The notes under the pieces were generated by a model that saw only the letters and a program-made list of their open reading frames with translations, was not told the DNA's origin and made no database searches. DNA of 64,000 nucleotides from Nomascus leucogenys (taxonomy: Eukaryota; Chordata; Mammalia; Primates; Hylobatidae): NCBI RefSeq assembly GCF_006542625.1, contig NC_044402.1, positions 106,107,185 to 106,171,184 of the forward strand, written 5' to 3'. Below, one piece after another: positions 55,836 to 64,000 of this stretch (position 1 is its first letter; each line of letters starts with the position of its first letter). A program made the translations under genes and the position numbers.

Positions 55836-57261
55836 TTCTATGTCTTTTTTTGAGAAATGTCTATTCACAACCTTTGCCCACTTTTTAATGGGATTATTTA
55901 TTTTTATATTGTTGAGTTGTCTGAGTTCCTTGTATATTCTGGATATTAGTCCCTTGTCAGATGAATAGTTTGCAAATATTTTCTCCCATTCAACAGGTTG
56001 TCTCTTTACTCTGTTTTGTTTCCTTTGTTGTGCAGAAGCTTTTTAGTTTATTATGGTCCTAGGTGTCTATGTTTGTTTTTGTTGGCTATGCTTTCGAAGT
56101 CTTAGCCATAAAATCTTTGCCTAGATTAATGTCCTGAAGTGTTTCCCCTATGTTTTCTTCTAGTAGTTTTATAGTTTTAGGTCTTACATTTAAGTCTTTA
56201 ATCCACCTTGAGTTGATTTTTGTATATGGTGAGAGATAGGGGTCCAGTTTAATTATTCTGCATATGGATATCCAATTATCCCAGCATCATTTATTTAAGA
56301 AGATAACCTTTCTCCAATGTATGTTCTTGGCATCTTTGTTGAAAATCGTTTTGCTGTACATGCATAGATTTATTTCTGGGTTCTCTATTCTGTTCCATTG
56401 GTCTATGTGACTATTTTTATAGCAATACCATGCTGTGTTGGCTCCTCTACCCTTGCAATGTATCAGGTACTGTGATGCCTCCAGCTTTGTTCTTTTTGTT
56501 CAGAATTGCTTTGGCTATTTGGGCTTTATTTTGGTTCTATACAAACTTTAGGATTATTTTTTCTATTTCTGTGATAAATAACATTGGTATTTTGAAAGGG
56601 ATTGTATCGAATCTGTAGATTGCTTTGTAGTTGTCATTTTAACAATATTAATTCTTCTAATCTATGAACATGGAATGAGATAAATGGAATGTCTTTTCAT
56701 TTGTATGTGTCATCCTTAATTTCTTTCATTAGTGTTTTGTAGTTTTCCTTGCAGAGATCTTTTACTTCCTTGGTTAAATTTAGTCCTAGGTATTTTATTT
56801 TATTTTTTGTAGCTATTGTAAATGGGATTGCCTTGTTGATTTGTTTCTCAGTTCATTCATTTATTCATGTATAGAAATGCTATTGATTTTTGTATTTTGA
56901 TTTTGTATCCTGCAACGTTACTGAATGTATCTATCAGATCTAAGAGCTTTTTGGTGGAGTCTCTAAGTTTCTTTAGCGATAAGATCATGTCATCTGCAAA
57001 GAGGGATAATTTGACTTCTTATTTTTCAATTTGGACACCTTTTATCTCTTTCCCTTATGTGATTGCTCTGGCTAGGACTTCAGGAACTACATTGAATAAG
57101 TGTGGTGAAAGTGGACATTCGTCTCTTGTTCTAGTTCTTGGATAAAAGGCTTTTGACTTTTCCCCATGATATTAGCTGTGGTTTTGCCATATATGGCCTT
57201 TATTGTGTTGAAAATGTTCCTTCTATGCCTAGTTGGTTGGGAGTTTTTATTATGAAGGGAG

Positions 57262-57626
57262 TGTATTAGTCCCTTCTCATGCTGCTGTGAAGAAATACCC
57301 AAGACTAAGTAATTTATAAAGAAAAGAGGCTTAATTGACTCATAGTTCTGCATGGTTGGGGAGACCTCAGGAAACTTAAAATCATGGCAGAAGGCACCTC
57401 TTCACAGAGCAGCAGGAGAGAGAATGAGTGCAAGCAGGGGAAATGCCAGACACTTATAAAACCATCAGCTCTCGTGAGAACTCACTCACCATCATGAGAA
57501 CAGCATGAGGGCAACTGCCCCTCTGATCCAATTATCTCCCACTGCATTCCTCCCATGACATGTGGGGATTATGGGATTACAACTCAAGATGAGATTAGGG
57601 TAGGGACACAAAGCCAAACCATATCA
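57262..57626 (-). mobile_element. solo MaLR LTR (MST type) nested in L1
   Basis: A 365-bp minus-strand LTR from TGTATTAGTCCCTTCTCATGC to GCCAAACCATATCA, with intact TG...CA ends. Middle landmarks: 'AAAACCATCAGCTCTCGTGAGAACTCACTCACC' and 'CATGTGGGGATTATGGGATTACAACTC'. Internal sequence is gone. The 5-bp flanks (GGGAG, GAGAC) are no longer a clear duplication. It splits L1 ORF2. Confidence 0.93.
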
Positions 57627-58211
57627 GAGACAGATGTTAAATTTTATCCATTTTTGGGGGCATCTATTGAGATGATCATATGGTTTGTGGCCTTCATCCT
57701 ATTGATGTGATATATCACATTTATTGATTTGCATATGTTAACCCATCTTTGTATCTCTGGGATAAGTCCCACATGATCATGGTATGTTATCTTTTTGATA
57801 GGCTGTTGGATTTGGTTTGCTGGTATTGTGTTGATGGTTTTTGCATCATATTCACCAGGGATATTGGTTTGTAGTTTTGTTGTTGTTGTTGTTACGTTCT
57901 TTGTCTGGTTTTGGTATCAGGGTAATGCTGGCCTCATAAAATGAGCTAGGGAGAATTCCCTCCTCTTCAATGTTTTGAAATAGTTTGAGGAGAATTGGTG
58001 TTAGTTTGGTAGAGTTTGGCGGTGAAACCATCCAGTCCTGGGCTTTTCTTTGTTGGGAGAGACTTTTCATTATGAATTCAATCTCAGTACTCATGACTGG
58101 TCTGTTCATGTTTTCTGTTTCAATCATGGTAGGTTGTACGTGTCCAGGAATTTATGCACTTCCACTAGGTTTTCCAGTTTGTTAGTTATTCATAATAGTC
58201 TCTGATGATCA

Positions 58212-58251
58212 TCTAATCAAATGTATTATTTTGAAAAATAATTTTGAGACT
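58212..58251 (+). repeat. 40-nt foreign segment in L1 matching 60887-60925
   Basis: TCTAATCAAATGTA and AATAATTTTGAGACT are exact in both places. Over 40 aligned columns there are about 3 mismatches and one gap. L1 sequence on either side (CTCTGATGATC and CATTTCTGTGATATC) is normally nearly contiguous, so the segment looks inserted. Confidence 0.8.
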
Positions 58252-58760
58252 CATTTCTGTGATATCAATCGCAATGTCTCTTTTTTGTTTCTAATTTTGT
58301 TTATTGGGTCTTCTCTCTTTTTTTCTTGGTTGGTCTAGCTAGCAGTTTATTGATTTTGTTTATCTCTTCAAGAAAGCCAGCTTTTTGTTTGATTGATCCT
58401 TTGTATTTTTTACATTTCTGTTTTGTTTAGGTCTGCTCTGATCTTTACTGTCTATTTCCTTCTATTAATTTGGGGTTTGGTTTGCTCTTGCCTTTCTAGT
58501 TCCTTGAGGTACATCATTAGATTGTTTAGTTGAAATCTTTCTACTTTTTTGATGCAGGTGTTTACTGCTATAAACTTTCCTCTTAGCACTGCTTTTGTTT
58601 TATCCCATAGATTTTGGTATGCTGTGTTTTGATTTTCATTTGTTTTAAGAAAATTTTTTTTTCCTCCTTAATTTCTTTTTTGACCCAATGGTTATTCAGA
58701 AGTATGCTGTTTAATTTCCACATACTGGTACAGTTTCCAAAGTTCCTCTCTACAAGAAAA

Positions 58761-61410
58761 TCTTTGAAATATTCTGATTTTTGAGAATGTTGCATGACAA
58801 ATAATGGCAACTTGTCCTTACTTAGATAGCAGTTGGTTAGTTGGTTTATTTAACTTAGTTCCCAGTGGAACTAGTGGAAATAACATTCAGTGGTTCTCCC
58901 CACCTAAGTACACCCTATCTTCTTGTGCCTGAAAGAGATCTGACACAGCAATAAGCAAGTTATCACCCAGTAGTGTTTCCCTTACTATCCAAGTAGGGCA
59001 TGCCTGGGGCCATCCCTCCAGTGCTCACTGGCAGTCTATGTGTCTAGGTGTGTCTATGCTTACAGATACACTAAAGGAGGAGTTGTTTCTTTGCCTGGCC
59101 TCAACTATGCCCCAGGAGCAATTAGGTTCTTAGTAAATGCTATTGTAGGGTAACATGTTTTTACTACAGTGATAAATACATATATATATTTTTAATCAAC
59201 ATCCTGGTGACAAACCCCATGTTGGCCAGCTGATGCTAATTTGTGGTATGCTGCAAGATTTCTTTTGTAATCTATTCCTAAGTTCTTTTGCAGACACTTG
59301 AGTAAATAAACCATGTGGAAGAAAGGTAGGAAGAGCTGGAGTTTGGAGTCTGAATGAAGCCCTCTGGTGAGAGTACAGAACTTGGTGTCAGAAGTTTAGA
59401 GTTTAATTTCCTGCTCAGCCAACAACTCTTTGTGTGATAAATAAACTGACATCCCCGTACCCGTAGGCAGAAAGACTGTCTAAACAACTCTAGAGCAGGG
59501 GGGATCTGTTTATTTTGCAATTAGCAAAAGGTAAAGGGTCTTGTCTGAAACACTTAGTTAGGATACCAGACTTGACACTCTTTCCACTGGCTGTGCGTGC
59601 CTCCTTCTTTAAACAAACCTCCCACCATCACCTTTTGAGAGATTCTGAGAATTTAAAAAATTCTAACAAATACCACAGCAGCATTTGTTCAAATTGACTT
59701 TTAAAAATCACTTTCATTGGATCCAGGGTTTCTTCTAACATGTTACCCTTGGAAATGAAGGATCAAGATATGAAAGCCATCGTAACAGCATTTCTGATGG
59801 AATCGCCCTGGTGAGGATTTTTTAAATAGTAGCAGAGGAGGCTTTGATTTCTTCCCGTCACAATGTTGCAAATGAGCCTAAATACAGCTTTGCATTTGTT
59901 TAACTGAAAGCTGCCATTTCTCAGTGTCAGTTGGGTGTTGTATCTCAGAATGACAAGTGCTGTTAACTTCAGCTACCAAAAAAAAATTACCAATCTTAGC
60001 ATATCTTCACCAGAGTATAATTGTTAAAATGATTCTATGAGAGATTCTGCAAGAAAAAAAATGTACAAAAATCGGAATTACTTGGGGAAATGGATGGGAT
60101 GGATTTGCATTTGATATGACTTACAGTTGGCAAGGTGAGGAAAAGCATAAATACATTGAATTTCCCTGACCTGGGCAAATTCATCACTAATAACAGGAGT
60201 AATAATAACAACAATACAAATAAAGATCATAGAATGATACAAAGGCCTTTCAAAGATTTTTACACATTTTTGTCTAAATAATGGTTTCAGAACCAATTTC
60301 AAGCAACTATACTTAGTTCCATGTCAATCTAAACTTATAGGGTTGATCAATTCTGGAGCCCTTAGTCATGTTAAAAATTTGGGCTCCCTTCAAATAGTGC
60401 CTTTTTTAGATTATTTACATTTTGATTCACAAAAATGTGATTTTCTATATCATATCTCAAAAGTACAGTTTTGCATAAGCCAAGGTGCCCCTTAATAGAA
60501 ACATGACTGTGTTATTGGTGCCTTCTGGATAAGCAGTTGCCTCTCATCTAGAGTGCCGGCTTACTGATGCTGCTTCTTCGTATATATATGTCTGCCTCAT
60601 TGGGGAAGGTGGGAGGGAATGGATTTAGAAGATAGGGTATAGCGCTGCTAAACTCTAAGTCAATTTGCCTGACCATGTATTTTCAGGCAATTAAGGAAAT
60701 ACACTTGAAAGTTAACTCATAGGAATGTGCATTGGGCACTGAGCAAGGTCCATTGACTCATTTCTTTCTTAAGGATGATGTTTCATTGATTCCTCAATGG
60801 GATCTCCTTGGTCTGGTTCTCCCATCCCAATGGATGTCAACAAGGGTTCCTGGAGAGGAAGGATGGAAGACTTGGGTCATCTATTCTCTAATCAAATGTA
60901 TAATTAAAAAAATAATTTTGAGACTGAGAAGCCTACTACTTAAGCCATAACTAAGGAACAAGTGTGCATTAAAGTAAAATTACTGGCACGCTAAAAAAGG
61001 TGGCTTAAGAAATCAAAACTCGCAAGGCCAGGGGAATTCTTAGGAAGGCAGAATTATCTGGGTCCTCAAGGAAAAGAAATAGAAAAATTTCTGCACTAAT
61101 TCTTTTATTTCTTTAAACAGTCTAGAGGTTTATTGAATTACAGTTATAAGTAAGAAAAAAGCAGTTTGCCTTTCTTGGGGAAGAATATTTTAAGCTCTTA
61201 TTTTTTTGCTTCTAATATTAACAGAGTTTCTGAGAATTCTAAGAAAAGGCTGTTCCTAGTATCACAAAAAGAAAGGGCAATAAAATTTTGAATTTGGTTT
61301 ATACGGCTGGCATTTAGGAAGATATAGTAAATTATTTTGATGCATTGACTGGTAAGTTTTTTGGTGATTCATATCAGGTTGCTGTATTTATTTTAAGACC
61401 TAGTCTATAA
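58761..61410. other. 2.6 kb unique intergenic sequence
   Basis: No interspersed repeat recognised over most of this stretch. Small frames lack support. 59700-59960 is repeat-free and AT-rich, a candidate conserved element. The source-like copy of the L1 insertion lies at 60887-60925. Confidence 0.5.
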
Positions 61411-61414
61411 ATTT

Positions 61415-61500
61415 CATTTCCATTAATTCAAAAAACATTTATCAAGCACCAATCATGTACCTGAAACTGAGTTAAACACTGCGATTCTCTGATGAGAGCA
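61415..61500 (-). mobile_element. L2-like tail fragment
   Basis: 'TTAATTCAAAAAACATTTATCAAGCACCAATCATGTACCTGAAACTGAG' resembles the minus-strand tail common to L2-type elements. Confidence 0.5.
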
Positions 61501-61564
61501 ATACTACTATTTATTTAATGATAAGTAAAATCAAATAAAAACTACGCTACATTAGGCCCTTGCT

Positions 61565-62070
61565 ATAAAAATTTAATAGAATCAGAGTTGGAAAGCTTAA
61601 AAATATTTTAGAGGTCATCTAATCTATAACAACTCATTCACACAAAAGTATATTTTACATGGGACCCAGAACAGTTGTGTATGTTTATATGTATATTTCA
61701 TATATATATATCCTTTTATATACATATTATATATGTATGGATATATATATATATCCTTTTATATACATATTATATATGTATGGATATATATATATATGTA
61801 TGTACAAACCAGTTTCCTGAAACAATACATACTCTTATTCTGATTTATTACATTAAAAATGCTGATCACAATTCTCTAAATTGATTTTATAACCCATTAA
61901 CGAATGTCAGTCTGAACTCTGAAAAACACTAATGTGACACAACAGCACGACCCCTTATCTTAAAGATGAGATTGAGCCTGAGCCAGGTTACTTGCTTACA
62001 TTAGAGCCTTGGTTAGTGGAAGGGCTAAACCAGATTTCCTGACTGCTGGTTTCCTGGTCTATCACATTAT
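61565..62070 (-). mobile_element. ancient SINE (MIR-like) split by AT-rich DNA
   Basis: 61565-61630 ('AATCAGAGTTGGAAAGCTTAAAAATATTTTAGAGGTCATCTAATC') and 61940-62070 ('CCCCTTATCTTAAAGATGAGATTGAGCCTGAGCCAGGTTACTTGC', 'GGTTTCCTGGTCTATCACATTATC') look like two halves of one old tRNA-derived SINE. The middle is filled by unique and AT-repeat sequence. Confidence 0.45.
61680..61802 (+). repeat. AT-rich minisatellite, 43-bp period, self-complementary
   Basis: A 30-bp core (TCCTTTTATATACATATTAT then ATATGTATGG) is identical at 61711-61740 and 61754-61783, separated by ATATAT runs. ATATACATAT and ATATATGTAT within each unit can pair, so the tract could form cruciforms. Confidence 0.93.
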
Positions 62071-62079
62071 CTTATTTTC

Positions 62080-62262
62080 TTCTTAGAACTCGTTATCACC
62101 ATCTGAAATGATCCTGCTCATTGCTGCCCTGAGTGTTATCTGTCTCTCCCTTAAGGAAGTGAAGCTCCTGAGAACAGCCACCTTCACAGATGTACTGGCT
62201 GTTATTCCACTCATGCAGAGCTTGGCATATAGCATATGTTCCATACATTTTTTTTTAAATCA
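62080..62262 (+). mobile_element. L2 LINE tail
   Basis: 'GAGTGTTATCTGTCTCTCCCTTAAGGAAGTGAAGCTCCTGAGAACAGCCACC', 'GCAGAGCTTGGCATATAGCATATG'. Plus-strand L2 3' end. Confidence 0.65.
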
Positions 62263-62299
62263 ACGAGGGCTGTAAATTGGACCCTGCTTTCTATCAAGT

Positions 62300-62500
62300 G
62301 TAGATTCAATTGAATAGTTTGGAAGGGTCATTGCTGTGGAATAACAACCTGCCTTTTATGAGGGAGGAGAAAGATGAAACGATGTACCCAAGGAGCACAC
62401 AGCATCAACACAAAAGCCAGAACCAGAGTCTAGGTCTCTTGACCCCTGTTCAGGGCCCTGAGTTCCCTATGATATGTTGTCTTATACTTTTAGTCTAATA
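62300..62500 (-). mobile_element. ancient SINE-like fragment
   Basis: 'ATGAGGGAGGAGAAAGATGAAACGATGTACCCAAGGAGCACACAGCATC', 'CCAGAACCAGAGTCTAGGTCTCTTGACCCC' follows the minus-strand MIR-type order loosely. Confidence 0.5.
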
Positions 62501-62564
62501 ATATTATTAAGTTGACTTGCCCCAGAATACTCCTCTCCCCTAAAGTGTAACTCTTTCATTTTCT

Positions 62565-62565
62565 T

Positions 62566-62597
<32 letters not shown>

Positions 62598-62882
62598 TTT
62601 TGAGATAGAGTCTTGCTCTGTCACCCAGGCTGGAGTGCAGTGGCGTGATCTAGGCTCACTGCAACCTCCGCCTCCTGGGTTCAAGCGATTCTCCTGCCTC
62701 AGCCTCCTCAGTAGCTGGGATTAAAGGCACCTGCCACCATGCCTGGCTAATTTTTGTATTTTTAGTAGAGATGTGGTTTCGCCATGTTGACCAGGCTGGT
62801 CTCAAACTCCTGACCTCAAGTGATCTGCCGCCTCAGCCTCCCAAAGTGCTGGGATTACAGGCGTGAGCCACAGCGCCCGGCC
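62565..62882 (-). mobile_element. full-length Alu (AluS-like)
   Basis: A minus-strand Alu with tail (TTTTC)n then T22. The duplication AACTCTTTCATTTTCT (62549-62564) / AACTCTTCCATTTTCT (62883-62898) has one mismatch. Confidence 0.95.
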
Positions 62883-62898
62883 AACTCTTCCATTTTCT

Positions 62899-64000
62899 AA
62901 GGAGTAGGGGAGCTCAGTGTTGGAGAAGCCACACTATTTATGAGAATACTGTCAGTCAAATACAGCAAGAGGAACACATACTTCCAGGTGTGTTGAAAGG
63001 TCAAAAATTACATTTATTCCTTCTAAGTTATAATCAAATGAAATGAGAAATCAAATGGGAAATATTTTCACATCCTAGATCCTTGCCAAATTCTAGCAAA
63101 GAAACACAAAGTCAAGTAAATATGTAATTTAACTTTAGGGTACTTTTTAAAGGGAAGCAAATTGCTTCTGGTCAGAGATTTTTGTTTGGACAAGTTTCCA
63201 GTATGAATTTTAAAACATTTTAGAAACTAAACTCTGGGAATCCATGTCACAGAAAAGGGGAATGAGAGAGAGAGAGAGGTGGGATTAGAGACAGCTTCTC
63301 ACTTTAAGCTACAGGAGAAACCTCACATTCTGGAAAATGACCACTGTTCAAAATAGGTCAAATTGCAATTTACCGTAATTCATCAAAACTCTAACGGCCA
63401 CTGGAGAAAGCCCCAGCTTGATCTGGCGCAGGACTTAAGGGTACCATACCCAAAGTGGACTCTACCCATCTTGGATCTTCAGTAAATATATGCGTCTAAC
63501 AAATGTAACCAAGAGCCAGTGCCTTTGATCCCAAAATAAAAGTTTTCACTGAATTTTGATGAGTAGCATTGGGCACAGAGTTTGGGGCAGCTTGGGGAGT
63601 ATTCTACCTTCTGAATCAGATTCAGCAAATAATAAATGGAGGCATATGGTCCATGCTTTATCTGGTGACTCTAGACCAGAGTTTCCTAAAATTGTTGTCA
63701 CTTTTTTAAAGGTGGGGAGGGAAAGTTTGGATTAGAAAGCGAGGACAAGATACTAGCTAAAAGTGATCATATTTATTGTGCTCTAGAAACAATTTCCCAT
63801 TTAATATTATTCCAGCATAAATGTTGCCCCTGCATTCCATCCACAATGCAAAACATCAGGGAACGGAGCTCCCATGAGAGCTTGTTTCTGCTTAATGTAC
63901 CCTGGGGAAAAGCCTAGACAACATTAAAGCAGTAGCTAGGAGCTTTAATGAAGTTAGCCTGCTGAAACCAGGGGAGGTATGCCCGAAGTACACCTGAAAG
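62899..64000. other. 1.1 kb unique intergenic sequence to the window edge
   Basis: A short (GA)n lies at about 63264-63280. No repeat, CpG island or gene recognised. If NRP2 lies to the right, this would be its far upstream flank, but no promoter-like feature is visible. Confidence 0.5.

Larger units (their letters stand above)
54655..58760 (-). mobile_element. large L1 (ORF2 part plus 3' UTR), interrupted by Alu and LTR
   Basis: A minus-strand LINE-1. From its 3' end, the 3' UTR (54655-55080) passes into ORF2. Landmarks include the minus-strand forms of 'GAATAGTATTCCATTGTACATATATGCCACATTTT', 'GTAGTGGGATTATTGGGTCATATG' and 'TTGCCCACTTTTTAATGGGATTATTT'. ORF2 encodes the reverse transcriptase/endonuclease that copies L1 RNA into the genome. 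The codons for the catalytic FADDM motif of the RT survive at 56980-57000. A minus-strand frame at 57852-58127 preserves an RT stretch (SITLIPKPDK). The element is truncated at its 5' side near 58760 and lacks ORF1, the promoter and the ORF2 N-terminus. It is broken by an AluY-like element, an MST LTR, stops and a 40-nt foreign insertion. About 3.4 kb of L1 remains. It fits an older primate or late mammalian L1 subfamily and is not active. Confidence 0.93.

Noticed and set aside
54655..58760. The L1 as a possibly active element
   Set aside because: It lacks ORF1, the promoter and the ORF2 N-terminus. It is interrupted by an Alu and an LTR and has many stops, although the RT FADDM codons survive.
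62899..64000. An NRP2 promoter at the right edge
   Set aside because: No CpG island, GC-box cluster or exon-like sequence is visible. If NRP2 is next, its start lies outside the window.
1..64000. CRISPR arrays, operons, riboswitches, tRNA or rRNA genes
   Set aside because: The window is primate nuclear DNA. The regular repeats are microsatellites and retroposons, and the tRNA-like sequence is only the decayed heads of MIR SINEs.

Overview
This window is primate nuclear DNA, almost certainly human or another catarrhine. It carries many Alu elements (AluJ-, S- and Y-like), L1 fragments, MaLR LTRs, MER1-type hAT transposons, and old MIR and L2 copies. I see no prokaryotic or viral gene organisation, no CRISPR array, no CpG island and no recognisable tRNA or rRNA gene. 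Only one protein-coding segment can be supported.

Layout. Positions 1-3119 are the end of an intron, with two Alus. Positions 3120-3477 are the last coding segment of a PAR-3 family polarity scaffold, very probably PARD3B. It has a good acceptor site, a phase-2 junction, 118 complete codons of proline-rich tail ending -MTAAV, and a TAG stop. A 3' UTR of about 4.4 kb follows, holding a GA/TG microsatellite, two internal AATAAA hexamers and a strong terminal AATAAA at 7825. From about 7.86 kb to the right edge (56 kb) I find no gene. If the gene is PARD3B, this is the PARD3B-NRP2 intergenic interval on human chromosome 2q33, with NRP2 expected beyond the right edge. That placement rests on remembered gene order and not on anything in the window.

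The intergenic part is a layered repeat landscape. Oldest are MIR, L2 and an ancient inverted-terminal-repeat DNA transposon. MaLR LTRs (MLT1, MST and THE1 types) and MER1 transposons came next, then L1 pieces, including a ~3.4 kb minus-strand L1 at 54.65-58.76 kb. Alus are youngest, many still with target-site duplications. Nesting gives relative ages: Alu in L1, LTR in L1, Alu in MIR, LTR in MIR. Between repeats are longer unique stretches, some AT-rich with homeodomain-type TAAT motifs, which could be regulatory elements. That cannot be shown from one sequence.

The best 'second look' items are structural. They are an Alu with three monomers inside one target-site duplication; an Alu with an internal 59-bp duplication; a perfect 17-bp stem-loop in a decayed repeat; a 40-nt segment within the large L1 that closely matches sequence 2.7 kb away; a perfect 29-bp direct repeat; a 96-nt pure-purine tract with nine G-runs; and an old ~142-bp tandem duplication. 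I did not find evidence of a new biological system.
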